DNA from: Arion vulgaris | Taxonomy: Eukaryota; Mollusca; Gastropoda; Stylommatophora; Arionidae | Direction: 5' to 3' | DNA length: 64,000 nt | NCBI GenBank assembly: GCA_020796225.1 | Contig: CM036760.1 | Coordinates: forward strand, 1,326,501-1,390,500 | In this document: positions 1 to 11,870 of the stretch, piece by piece | Layout of the letters: each line of letters begins with the position of its first letter | Position numbering within the stretch: position 1 is the first letter of the stretch | Notes under the pieces: model-generated | Told to the model about the DNA's origin: nothing | The model's database searches: none | The model's input: the letters and a program-made list of their open reading frames with translations, nothing else | Translations under genes and position numbers: made by a program

Positions 1-1563
1 TCGTCCCAAACTACTGTAGCAGAAAGAAAAAGAGTGGAAACCAACACTAAAAATGATATTCGTTCCCAAACTACTGTAGCAGAAAGAAAAAGAGTGGAAA
101 CCAAGACTAAAAATGATATTCGTCCCAAACTACTGTAGCAGAAAGAAAAAGAGTGGAAACCAACACTAAAAATGATATTCGTCCCAAACTACTGTAGCAG
201 AAAGGAAAAAGAGTGGAAACCAACACTAAAAATGATATTCGTCCCAAACTACTGTAGCAGAAAGAAAAAGAGTGGAAACCAAGACTAAAAATGATATTCG
301 TCTCAAACTACTGTAGCAGAAAGAAAAAAGAGTGGAAACCAACACTAAAAATGATATTCGTCCCAAACTACTGTAGCAGAAAGAAAAAGAGTGGAAACCA
401 AGACTAAAAATGATATTCGTCCCAAACTACTGTAGCAGAAAGAAAAAGAGTGGAAACCAAGACTAAAAATGATATTCGTCTCAAACTACTGTAGCAGAAA
501 GAAAAAGAGTGAAACCAAACTAAAATGATATTCGTCCCAAACTACTGTAGCAGAAAGAAAAAGAGTGGAAACCAAGACTAAAAATGATATTCGTCTCAAA
601 CTACTGTAGCAGAAAGAAAAAAGAGTGGAAACCAACACTAAAAATGATATTCGTCCCAAACTACTGTAGCAGAAAGAAAAAGAGTGAAACCAACACTAAA
701 AATGATATTCGTCCCAAACTACTGTAGCAGAAAGAAAAAGAGTGGAAACCAAGACTAAAAATGATATTCGTCTCAAACTACTGTAGCAGAAAGAAAAAGA
801 GTGAAACCAACACTAAAAATGATATTCGTCCCAAACTACTGTAGCAGAAAGAAAAAGAGTGGAAACCAAGACTAAAAATGATATTCGTCCCAAACTACTG
901 TAGCAGAAAGAAAAAGAGTGAAACCAACACTAAAAATGATATTCGTCTCAAACTACTGTAGCAGAAAGAAAAAGAGTGAAACCAACACTAAAAATGATAT
1001 TCGTCCCAAACTACTGTAGCAGAAAGAAAAAGAGTGGAAACCAAGACTAAAAATGATATTCGTCCCAAACTACTGTAGCAGAAAGAAAAAGAGTGGAAAC
1101 CAAGACTAAAAATGATATTCGTCTCAAACTACTGTAGAGAAAGAAAAAGAGTGAAACCAAGACTAAAAATGATATTCGTCCCAAACTACTGTAGCAGAAA
1201 GAAAAAAGAGTGGAAACCAAGACTAAAAATGATATTCGTCCCAAACTACTGTAGCAGAAAGAAAAAGAGTGGAAACCAAGACTAAAAATGATATTCGTCT
1301 CAAACTACTGTAGCAGAAAGAAAAAGAGTGAAACCAAGACTAAAAATGATATTCGTCCCAAACTACTGTGAGAAAGAAAAAAGAGTGAAACCAAGACTAA
1401 AAATGATATTCGTCCAAACTATGTAGCAGAAGAAAAAGTGAACAAGACTAAAAATGATATTCGTCTCAAACTACTGTGCAGAAAGAAAAAGTGAAACCAA
1501 GACTAAAAATGATATTCGTCCCAAACTACTGTGAGAGAAAGAAAAAAGTGGAAACCAAGACTA
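1..1563. repeat. Minisatellite, ~60-bp unit, ~26 copies
   Basis: Head-to-tail units of 59-60 bp starting at CGTCCCAAACTACTGTAGC. The left end is cut by the window. Units differ by C/T and AC/AG substitutions and A-run length. The last four (from ~1360) lose bases repeatedly, so the right edge decays. Short open frames on the minus strand are repeat artefacts. Confidence 0.97.
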
Positions 1564-1697
1564 ATGTATTGTCAACTTGTACAGAGAAAAACATACAAGA
1601 CTCATTGAATTGTCTCTACTGTGGATAAACCAATAAATGATTTTGCAATGATGTATTGCTAAGTAAACAGACTAAATGATTATTGTTAATACTGTAG

Positions 1698-2385
1698 AAA
1701 ACAACTAATATCCATTGATTGTGATTGTACTTGGCTTATAAACAACTAATATCTCATTGATTGTGATTGTACTTGGCTATAAACAAACTAATTATCCTAT
1801 TGATTATGATTGTACTTGAGCTATAAACAACTAATTATCTCATTGATTATGATTGTACTTGGCTTATAAACAACTAATATCCCATTGATTGTGATTGTGC
1901 TACTGACGCATTATAAACAACTAATATCTCATTGATTGTGATTGTACTTGGCTTATAAACAACTAATATCCCATTGATTATGATTGTACTTGGCTTATAA
2001 ACAACTAATATCCCATTGATTATGATTGTACTTGGCTTATAAACAACTAATATCCCATTGATTATGATTGTACTTGGCTTATAAACAACTAATATCCCAT
2101 TGATTGTGATTGTACTTGGCTTATAAACACTAATATCCATTGATTATGATTGACTGCATAAAAATAATATCCATTGATTGTGATTGTACTTGGCTTATAA
2201 ACAACTAATATCCCATTGATTATGATTGTACTTGGCTTATAAACAACTAATATCCCATTGATTGTGATTGTACTTGGCTTATAAACAACTAATATCCCAT
2301 TGATTGTGATTGTACTTGGCTTATAAACAACTAATATCCCATTGATTGTGATTGTACTTGGCTTATAAACCAACTAACTACCCAT
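1698..2385. repeat. Minisatellite, 42-bp unit, ~16 copies
   Basis: Unit contains TTATAAACAACTAATATCCC and ATTGATTGTGATTGTACTTG. The period is 42 bp, a multiple of three, so the minus strand shows a 14-residue periodic open frame that I do not regard as a gene. Units near 2130-2170 are shortened. The sequence from 1564 to 1697 is a degenerate bridge from the first array with no other feature seen. Confidence 0.95.
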
Positions 2386-2653
2386 GAATGATATCTCAGC
2401 AAAATAAATCTGATTGTGTTGTATGCTTATCTAACACTTTGTCTTGAAAGACTGATATAGCCCTAACCAGACAATATTCAGAAAATGTAACTCTGTGCTG
2501 GTTGATATAAACACAAGATCCTGAGATGGAAGAGTTGTCTCCATCTCACCACATTACAAGAGAAATCAGCTCGTCATGGAGTGCATAAACAACAGACAAC
2601 AGGCTCTAATCAGTAATTCAAGAGCAGTGTCTACAGGAACACATCTAACTAAT

Positions 2654-2850
2654 TCATACAGCACGCCTGAAAAACTCTTTGTCTCTAGCAAGTTTTCCTG
2701 CCTCTTCCATTGTCATGTTCAATGTTTCTTTGATGTCCTGCTGTCACCTTCTACTTGGTGGTCCTCTACCTCGTACTTCATAAACCATGCCTCCTTCCAT
2801 TACCGTTCTCTTCAAACCACTGTGATGTTTAACGTGCAAATCTCTTCAAC
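2654..2850 (-). pseudogene. Non-LTR retrotransposon reverse transcriptase, C-terminal fragment
   Basis: The minus strand reads RGRGPPSRRWQQDIKE followed by MEEAGKLARDKEFFRRAV and a stop. This matches the usual tail of animal LINE reverse transcriptases: a Gly-Arg-Pro-rich segment, then Arg-Trp, then an ARD/AQDR motif and an aromatic pair. The expected Trp after RRAV is replaced by TGA at 2654-2656. No palm domain is attached, so this is a short, dead piece. The overlapping plus-strand open frame at 2576-2881 is a shadow. Around it, 2386-2653 and 2851-2946 hold nothing I recognise. Confidence 0.6.
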
Positions 2851-2954
2851 AACGTTAAGAAAGCAAAAGTGCAAACTGTAACTTTTTGGAGGTTACAGCT
2901 ACATAGATATTAACTGCTTCTTGTCCCCTTGTTTTTGTATTTCTTAGTCTATAA

Positions 2955-3121
2955 CAGTGGCGGCTGATGATCATTTTTGTTGGTAGGGTCAGGCACATAT
3001 TTTTCGAAAATATCATGCTTTTGGGTTGTTATATTTTAATTTATAAATAATAAATACACGTTATACATTGTTTTTTTTATGGGGCCCGGCCCCACTGGCC
3101 CTTAATGACGAGCCGCCACTG
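2955..3121. mobile_element. hAT-type MITE, complete, 167 bp, 8-bp target duplication
   Basis: Bounded by perfect 11-bp terminal inverted repeats CAGTGGCGGCT and AGCCGCCACTG. Flanked by GTCTATAA (2947-2954) and GTCTATAC (3122-3129), a 7/8 match and the duplication length expected of hAT transposons. It is AT-rich inside, with a G/C-rich palindromic subterminal block (GGGGCCCGGCCCC). It has no coding capacity, so it would depend on a transposase made elsewhere. A second copy at 57044-57794 shares the same ends. Confidence 0.88.
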
Positions 3122-3128
3122 GTCTATA

Positions 3129-3240
3129 CCATGGGTTTCCAAAGTGGGCAGTACTGCACCCCCAATTGGCGCTGAAGCCTTAGAGAGGGCGATAGTGGGT
3201 TCAGAAGCATTTGGGGGAGTTTTTTCTTGACTTTACGATT
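3129..3240. mobile_element. hAT-like terminal fragment
   Basis: GGTTTCCAAAGTGGGCAGTA followed by a C-run and GGCGCTGAAGC resembles the subterminal region of widespread animal hAT elements (CAGTGGTTCCCAAAGTGGGCGGTA-type ends). I cannot find a matching second end, so it is probably a solo end beside the MITE. Confidence 0.4.
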
Positions 3241-3690
3241 AGATAATCATTACAAATTTGAATTTTGCATTTGAATTCATATTATGCCCATATTACACGA
3301 TTCATTTTTTCATCCATTTTCTATTTCATGTATATAATCATTTGAAAATTGACTAATAATAATAATGTTCGTCAATCAAATATGATTATAACCACATAGT
3401 TATTTCATCCAACAAACAAAATGTAGTATCAGTCAATGGACACGTAGGTGACTTGTCAGTCCGATGCGTGCCTTGAAGAGTCGTGGACAGTGTGGGCATG
3501 TGATTGTTGCTACAGTCTGGGAATCGTGTACACTAGCCTTTCTCTTTTGTCTGCGCAGTACTAATGCTGCTTGACGTGCTGCCTCACAGGATTTTGCACC
3601 CTTTTAATTGACTATGACATATTGACCCTTGAAAATTGACCATGTATGACACAAATATATAACAATTTTCGATGTAAAAGTGAAAATATA
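3241..3690. other. AT-rich unassigned stretch
   Basis: No coding signal, repeat or transposon end recognised. A few AATAAT runs occur, for example near 3352. Confidence 0.5.
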
Positions 3691-3696
3691 GCATAT

Positions 3697-3703
3697 AAAT
3701 ATA

Positions 3704-3735
<32 letters not shown>
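3697..3735. repeat. (TA)n followed by (AAT)n microsatellite
   Basis: A TA run of about 24 bp joins an AAT run that abuts the 3' end of the minus-strand retrotransposon fragment. Copy 2 of that fragment (20693-21469) has the same AAT tail, so the AAT run is probably the element's own 3' microsatellite tail. Confidence 0.85.
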
Positions 3736-4862
3736 TCCTCTCGTACTGTTATACGTTACATAGGGCCTGCAAGTAACTTCTCCATACCGCTCTATCCTGG
3801 ACAACTCGCTCAATCTCCTCCATGGAACTGAGACCGATATTTCCTGCCTCTCTCAGCAAAGTTCACTTCAGGGTCTCCTCAGGTCGACCTCTCTTTCTTG
3901 AACCCTTTGCATCCCACTTCAATGCCTGCTTTGATATTCGTTGATCATTTCTCCTCAAGGTGTGTCCAACATATCTCCATCTTCTCTTCTTATAACAGTT
4001 GTCACTAGTGGTTGACCAGACATATCTCTGATTTCATCACTTCTCCTGAATTCGTTCCATTTTATATTCATTATTTTTCGCAGACATCTATTTTCAAATA
4101 CATTCAACTTGCTTTCTATATCTTTAGTCATTTTTCAACTCTCGCTGGCATATGTTAGGATTGATACAACATTTGAATTGAAAATTCGTAATTTAGTTTT
4201 AATACTATATAACTTGCAGTTCCATATTTTATTTAGACTTTTAAAAGCTGATGTTGCTTTGCCAATTCGTATCATAATTTATTTTTTACCATTTCCTGTG
4301 CAATCAAAATTGCTACCCAAATAGGTGAACTGCTCTGTTATTTTTATCATTTTAGATTCCAGTGTGATATCTGCATTACTTGCCATAGGTGTCTTCATTA
4401 TATTTGTTTTTTCATAGCTTATCTGCAGTCCTTTTGATGCTATAGATGACAAGTTGTCTGTTTTTCTTTGCATATCTTGGTTGTTTCTACTTAACAAGGC
4501 AATATCATCTGCAAAATCCAAATCTTCTAGTTGACTATTTTCTACCCAATCGATGCCAGTTTCGCACCTGCAACATTTTCGCATCACCCAGTCAATGGCC
4601 ACTCCAAACAATATCGGAGATAGAATACAGCTTTGCTTTACTCCGGTTTCAACCATAAACCAGTCGCTGTGTCCACCATTAGTGCGAACTGCACACTGTG
4701 AACCATCATAGAGGCTCTTAATAATGTTTATTATTTTGTCTGGTATTCCATAGCATCTCAGAATATTCCACAGAGATTCTGTGTAGACTATCAAAGGCTT
4801 TTTAAAATCGATGAAATTTAGTATGAGTGGTTGTTGCTTCTCAATATGTTCCTCCAAACTGC
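3736..4862 (-). pseudogene. LINE reverse transcriptase (copy 1), 5'-truncated, frameshifted
   Basis: Translating the minus strand gives, in order: NFIDFKK (motif A, first catalytic Asp); YGIPDKIINIIKSLYDG; ETGVKQSCILSPILF (motif B, usually GVRQGC); LDFADDIALLS (motif C, FADD catalytic pair, ~4520); and EQFTYLGSNF (thumb side). The C-terminal part then continues in other frames: HTLRRNDQRISKQAL, RGRP-like and an SMEEIERV tail near 3800. Motif A is damaged by small deletions, and the frame breaks near 4283. This is an RTE/CR1-like family of animal LINEs. The 3' end faces left and carries an (AAT)n tail. The upstream endonuclease is missing. It is the sister of 20693-21469, but that copy lacks an internal segment of about 65 bp present here (4140-4205). 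Confidence 0.85.
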
Positions 4863-5145
4863 CCATATATATATAGGGGCGTTGGCAAACTGTTGTAATG
4901 GGGGGGGGCGTTACAAAGTTTATGTCGTGCAAAGTGGACGGTGGGACGAAAAAGTTTGGGAATCTATGGTCTATACAATTCATAGCGCATTCAGTTGGTC
5001 AACATGCAGAAATGCTTTGATGAAACTCTGACTTCTTGGCACCACTCTGATGCTTCAACTTTACAAAATAATTTAGATAAATGTTGAACTTTTAGCGAAT
5101 AAATCTGATGTTATTATTTTATGTGTTTTCTTATATGGGCTTTCT
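4863..5145. other. Unassigned junction with a G run
   Basis: Contains a run of nine or more G at about 4902-4910 and no recognisable element. The plus- and minus-strand open frames across it extend from the neighbouring RT fragment by chance. Confidence 0.45.
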
Positions 5146-8100
5146 GATATACAGACATACATAGCTGATGTCTCAGATATACAGACATACATAGCTGCTG
5201 ATGTCTCAGACATACAGACATACATAGCTGATGTCTCAGATATACAGACATACATAGCTGCTGATGTCTCAGATATACAGACATACATAGCTGATGTCTC
5301 AGATATACAGACATACATAGCTGATGTCTCAGATATACAGACATACAAAGCTGATGTCTCAGATATACAGACATACATAGCTGCAGATGTCTCAGATATA
5401 CAGACATACATAGCTGATGTCTCACATATACAGACATACATAGCTGATGTCTCACATATACAGACATACATAGCTGATGTCTCAGATATACAGACATACA
5501 TAGCTGCAGATGTCTCACATATACAGACAAACATAGCTGATGTCTCAGATATACAGACATACATAGCTGATGTCTCAGATATACAGATATACATAGCTGA
5601 TGTCTCAGATATACAGACATACATAGCTGCAGATGTCTCAGATATACAGACATACATAGCTGATGTCTCACATAAACAGACATACATAGCTAATGTCTCA
5701 GATATACAGACATACATAGCTGATGTCTCAGATATACAGACATACATAGCTGATGTCTCAGATATACAGACATACATAGCTGATGTCTCACATATACAGA
5801 CATACATAGCTGATGTCTCAGATATACAGACACACATAGCTGATGTCTCAGATATACAGACATACATAGCTGCTGATGTCTCAGATATACAGACATACAT
5901 AGCTGATGTCTCAGATATACAGCCATACATAGCAGATGTCTCAGATATACAGACATACATAGCTGCAGATGTCTCAGATATACAGACATACATAGCTGCT
6001 GATGTCTCTGATATACAGACATACATAGCTGATGTCTCACATATACAGACATACATAGCTGCTGATGTCTCAGATATACAGACATACATAGCTGCTGATG
6101 TCTCAGATATACAGACATACATAGCTGCTGATGTCTCAGATATACAGACATACATAGCTGCAGATGTCTCAGATATACAGACATACATAGCTGCAGATGT
6201 ATCAGATATACAGACATACATAGCTGATGTCTGTGATATACAGACATACATAGCTGCTGATGTCTCAGATATACAGACATACATAGCTGATGTCTCAGAT
6301 ATACAGACATACATAGCTGCAGATGTATCAGATATACAGACATACATAGCTGATGTCTGTGATATACAGACATACATAGCTGCTGATGTCTCAGATATAC
6401 AGACATACATAGCTGATGTCTCAGATATACAGACATACATAGCTGCTGATGTCTCACATATACAGACATACATAGCTGCTGATGTCTCAGATATACAGAC
6501 ATTCATAGCTGCTGATGTCTCAGATATACATACATACATAGCTGCAGATGTCTCAGATATACAGACATACATAGCTGATGTCTCAGATATACAGACATAC
6601 ATAGCTGATGTCTCACATATACAGACATACATAGCTGCTGATGTCTCAGATATACAGACATACATAGCTGATGTCTCAGATATACAGACATACATAGCTG
6701 ATGTCTCACATATACAGACATACATAGCTGATGTCTCAGATATACAGACATACATAGCTGCTGATGTCTCACATATACAGACATACATAGCTGCTGATGT
6801 CTCAGATATACAGACATACATAGCTGATGTCTCAGATATACAGACATACATAGCTGCAGATGTCTCAGATATACAGACATACATAGCTGATGTCTCAGAT
6901 ATACAGACATACATAGCTGATGTCTCACATATACAGACATACATAGCTGCAGATGTCTCAGATATACAGACATACATAGCTGATGTCTCAGATATACAGA
7001 CATACAAAGCTGATGTCTCACATATATAGACATACATAGCTGCAGATGTCTCAGATATACAGACATACATAGCTGATGTCTCAGATATACAGACATACAA
7101 AGCTGATGTCTCAGATATACAGACATACATAGCTGCAGATGTCTCAGATATACAGACATACATAGCTGATGTCTCAGATATACAGACATACATAGCTGAT
7201 GTCTCACATATACAGACATACATAGCTGATGTCTCAGATATACATACATACATAGATGCAGATGTCTCACATATACAGACATACATAACTGATGTCTCAG
7301 ATATACAGACATACATAGCTGATGTCTCAGATATACAGACATACATAGCTGATGTCTCAGATATACAGACATACATAGCTGCAGATGTATCAGATATACA
7401 GACATACATAGCTGATGTCTCACATATACAGACATACATAGCTGATGTCTCAGATATACAGACATACACAGCTGATGTCTCAGATATACAGACATACATA
7501 GCTGATGTCTCAGATATACAGACATACATAGCTGATGTCTCACATATACAGACATACATAGCTGATGTCTCAGATATACAGACATACATAGCTGATGTCT
7601 CAGATATACAGACATACATAGCTGCTGATGTCTCACATATACAGACATACATAGCTGCTGATGTCTCAGATATACAGACATACATAGCTGATGTCTCAGA
7701 TATACAGACATACATAGCTGATGTCTCAGATATACAGACATACATAGCTGCTGATGTCTCAGATATACAGACATACATAGCTGCTGATGTCTCAGATATA
7801 CAGACATACATAGCTGATGTCTCACATATACAAACATACATAGCTGATGTCTCAGATATACAGACATACATAGCTGCTGATGTCTCAGATATACAGACAT
7901 ACATAGCTGATGTCTCAGATATACAGACATACACAGCTGATGTCTCAGATATACAGACATACATAGCTGATGTCTCAGATATACAGACATACACAGCTGA
8001 TGTCTCAGATATACAGACATACATAGCTGATGTCTCAGATATAGACATACATAGCTGATGTCTCACATATACAGACATACATAGCTGATGTCTCAGATAT

Positions 8101-8815
8101 ACAGACATACATAGCTGATGTCTCAGATATACAGACATACATAGCTGCTGATGTCTCACATATACAGACATACATAGCTGCTGATGTCTCAGATATACAG
8201 ACATACATAGCTGATGTCTGATATCACAGACATACTGATGTTCAGTATACAGAATACATAGCTGATGTCTCAGATATACAGACATACATAGCTGATGTCT
8301 CAGATATACAGACATACATAGCTGCAGATGTCTCAGATATACAGACATACATAGCTGCAGATGTCTCAGATATACAGACATACATAGCTGATGTCTCAGA
8401 TATACAGACATACATAGCTGATGTCTCACATATACAGACATACATAGCTGATGTCTCAGATATACAGACATACATAGCTGATGTCTCAGATATACAGACA
8501 TACATAGCTGCAGATGTCTCAGATATACAGACATACATAGCTGATGTCTCAGATATACAGACATACATAGCTGATGTCTCAATATACAGACATACATAGC
8601 TGATGTCTCACATATACAGTACATACATAGATGCAGATGTCTCACATACAGCATAATAGCAGATGTCTCAGATATACAGACATACATAGCTGGGTGTCTC
8701 AGATATACAGACATACATAGCTGATGTCTCAGATATACAGACATACATAGCTGCAGATGTCTCAGATATACAGACATACATAGCTGCTGATGTCTCAGAT
8801 ATACAGACATACACT
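5146..8815. repeat. Large minisatellite, 30- and 33-bp units, ~118 copies
   Basis: Core unit GATGTCTCAGATATACAGAC plus ATACATAGCT (30 bp). A 33-bp class inserts GCA or GCT before GATGTC. Point variants such as CAC for CAG (CATATACAG) and a CTCTG form are scattered. Both lengths are multiples of three and the minus strand lacks stops, so it stays open for about 1,245 codons with a 10/11-residue period (core MYVCISETSA); a second minus frame is also largely open. There is no start context, signal sequence or unique domain, so I call this non-coding satellite-like DNA. Confidence 0.95.
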
Positions 8816-9680
8816 ATGTCTCTGATATACTAGACATACACTACATGATGTCTCAGAAACAAGTTCTACATATGTTGTTTCAATATAAGAATACTATTTG
8901 ATGTCTCACATTATGAACTGTATTCTACATATCAGATTACATCTAATCATCTCAGATATCTAGACATATGCTCTGATGTCTAATAATAGAATAACTTGTT
9001 CTAGTAAGCAACATGTTTGTTGAGTCTCAGATAACTGTCATCACTAGCTATCTCAGTATACAGATACATGTGCTCAATCGCTCGATAACAGTATTCATAG
9101 CTTATGCTATACTGAATCTGCGATTCTCCTGTGCTCGCTGTGTCTCGTATAAGACAACTTGCATCTCTACCTATCATAGCAGATCTCTACTTGTATAACG
9201 CTGATAGTGCTTCCTACTTGTATAACGTGTCAGATTGACTAGCTGATACGTTGTATAGACGTTACATGCTGATCGTCTCTGTATAACTAATGCTGATTCT
9301 ACTTAAGACTAATTGCTGATTCTATGTATAGACTACATGCTATGCTCTACTGATATAACGTGTACATTGCCGATCTCTACATTACGCATAAACTGCTGAT
9401 GTCCAAATATCAAATCAAGCTGGAGTAGATAATAGACTATATCATACTGATGTATCCATAACTGATCATATACTGCAGATGCTCAGTACAGAATTATATT
9501 CTAGACGTGATAGAGACATACAGAGCTGAGATTCTCAGATGACGACATAATAATGCAAGTCATACAGAAGACTGTTCAGGTTAATGATTATTCATATATG
9601 CCCAAAACAGCAAAATCAGTGATCCTACAGATATTCGCATAGGGAGCGCAGATTCTAATCTATATCAGCTCGTCTGGTCA
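8816..9680. repeat. Decayed right flank of the 30/33-bp array
   Basis: Fragments of the neighbouring unit (GATGTCTC, ATACAGA, TAGACATAC) remain recognisable but out of register, with dense indels. It fades from about 8820 to 9600. Either ancient decay or unpolished read error would look like this. Confidence 0.6.
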
Positions 9681-10797
9681 TATGAATGATATCAACATGA
9701 TAGATGCACATAATGAATGATATCAACATGATAGATACACATAATGAATTATATCAACATGATAGATGCACATAATGAATTATATCAACATGATAGATGC
9801 ACATAATGAATGATATCAACATGATAGATACACATAATGAATGATATCAACATGATAGATGCACATAATGAATGATATCAACATGATAGATGCACATAAT
9901 GAATGATATCAACATGATAGATGCACATAATGAATGATATCAACATGATAGATGCACATAATGAATTATATCAACATGATATATGCACATAATGAATGAT
10001 ATCAACATGATAGATGCACATAATGAATGATATCAACATGATAGATGCACATAATGAATGATATCAACAAGATAGATGCACATAATGAATGATATCAACA
10101 TGATAGATGCACATAATGAACGATATCAACATGATAGATGCACATAATGAATGATATCAACATGATAGATGCACATAATGAATGATATCAACATGATAGA
10201 TGCACATAATGAATGATATCAACATGATAGATGCACATAATGAATATATCAACATGATAGATGCACATAATGAATGATATCAACATGATAGATGCACATA
10301 ATGAATGATATCAACATGATAGATGCACATAATGAATGATATCAACATGATAGATGCACATAATGAATGATATCAACATGATATATGCACATAATGAATG
10401 ATATCAACATGATAGATGCACATAATGAATGATATCAACATGATAGATGCACATAATGAATGATATCAACATGATAGATGCACATAATGAATGATATCAA
10501 CATGATAGATGCACATAATGAATGATATCAACATGATAGATGCACATAATGAATGATATCAACATGATAGATGCACATAATGAATGATATCAACATGATA
10601 GATACACATAATGAATTATATCAACATGATAGATGCACATAATGAATGATATCAACATGATAGATGCACATAATGAATGATATCAACATGATAGATGCAC
10701 ATAATGAATGATATCAACATGATAGATGCACATAATGAATGATATCAACATGATAGATGCACGTAATGAATGATATCAACATGATAGATGCACATAA
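9681..10797. repeat. Minisatellite, 31-bp unit, ~36 copies
   Basis: Unit TGAATGATATCAACATGATA + GATGCACATAA, very homogeneous. Rare variants are GATACAC, GAATTAT and ATATATGC. The 31-bp length is not a multiple of three, so no frame stays open. Confidence 0.97.
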
Positions 10798-11499
10798 CCA
10801 GAGATTGCTGAACAAGACAAAAAGAAGAATGGATGTTCAACTAAGACATTCATACACGTTCACTTGTAGATACTTGAGATTGTTGTCATATAAGATTCCT
10901 GAGAAATATTTTCTATTTGTACAATCAAAAGCTCACAAGTAGCAATTACTGCGTTGGCATGCAGATATTCATCACATTCTATAGACAAATAATACTTAAA
11001 GATAACACGGGGGAAAACAAAATCAAATACATTAGCAGAGTCTTGATTCTGTATGATTTATTTCTCAAGTGTTGATCAGATTTACATACTTGACTATTCA
11101 ATGCTGATTTCTACTTTTGGAACAAGCTCTTGCAAATAGAAATGAAGTCGTATAGAAATATGTGTATTTTATCGTGCATACTGATAGCAAGTTTCTGATA
11201 AACATTTGACAATTCAGATGTATCTTAATCAAAGTTTTTAATTCAAAGCTTTCATGTCTGAAGGATCTAATCTACACTTAACACAAACTGGAATCTTGCT
11301 GTGCTGCAATCAATGTTATACCCAGCAGCGCACACTGTGTTGAGCAATGTTATACCCAGCAGCGCACATTGTGTTGTGTGTGCACTGTAGTTATGTGCAC
11401 TGTAGTTATGTGCACAAAAATATTGACTTGATTCTCAACTATAGCTAGTCTCATTTCTTGGATTATTAGTATGACTGTTTGATTCATTCATGATAGTAG
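10798..11499. other. Mostly unique stretch with two tiny duplications
   Basis: Contains a 34-bp unit repeated twice (11311-11378, core CAATGTTATACCCAGCAGCG) and a 15-bp unit (GTGCACTGTAGTTAT) repeated at about 11380-11415. No gene or mobile element recognised. Confidence 0.5.
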
Positions 11500-11870
11500 C
11501 ATCATCATTGCACTTCGGTGAGTAGCCATGTGTGCCCTGATCTCTTTCTTACACAGAAAGATATCAGCTGCAGTGCACGAGCTGCGTAGCAACGGCGAGG
11601 GTTCCCGATGTAATTTTGAAGATGGTGAAGATATTTTTCAGGAATTTTAATGGTAATCTTTTCTTATGAATTTTGCACGGGCAGCTGCTTTCCAGCCTGC
11701 TCTTCTCGATTTTGAATTGCTAATAGTTCTTTTACGTGCTCCTGTTGAACACGGGACCAACGTTTTATCGTCCGTCTCCGATAGAACTAGGAACACCACG
11801 AGGGAACGAACCTGGTACCTTTGGCACGAGAGATGAGTAGCCAGCCTCTAGGCCACAGAGTCCTGTTATT
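11500..11870 (-). mobile_element. SINE-A copy 1 (tRNA-derived)
   Basis: Read on the minus strand, this begins with a tRNA-like head: A-box-like TGGCCTAGAGGCTGG, then B-box AGGTTCGTTCC (plus-strand 11803-11813). It then runs through a body with CAGGCTGGAAAGCAGCTG and a segment around ATATCTTCACCATCTTC, to a 3' end containing ACTCACCGAAGTGCAATGAT. SINE-A also occurs at 22239-22662, 43861-47110 and 54118-54373. The head region, first repeat unit included, is the seed of the 50-bp array that follows. Compared with copies 2 and 3, this one lacks the segment that forms the 48-bp unit at 44-47 kb. Confidence 0.8.

Noticed and set aside
1..1563. Telomeric or centromeric satellite
   Set aside because: No TTAGGG-type repeats occur, and the arrays are short and of many unrelated kinds. 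That suits dispersed minisatellites better than a centromere.
4863..5035. hAT or other DNA transposon end around the poly-G run
   Set aside because: No inverted repeat partner or target duplication could be found.
5073..8810. 1,245-codon minus-strand open frame as a giant repeat protein
   Set aside because: It consists only of the 30/33-bp minisatellite. Other frames are also largely open and no unique domain, signal or start context exists, so I treat it as an artefact and only flag the frame preservation.
11803..11865. Functional tRNA gene
   Set aside because: A- and B-box words are present, but no cloverleaf can be completed and the sequence continues into a SINE body. The same applies to 47037-47090, 52045-52120 and 60818-60900.
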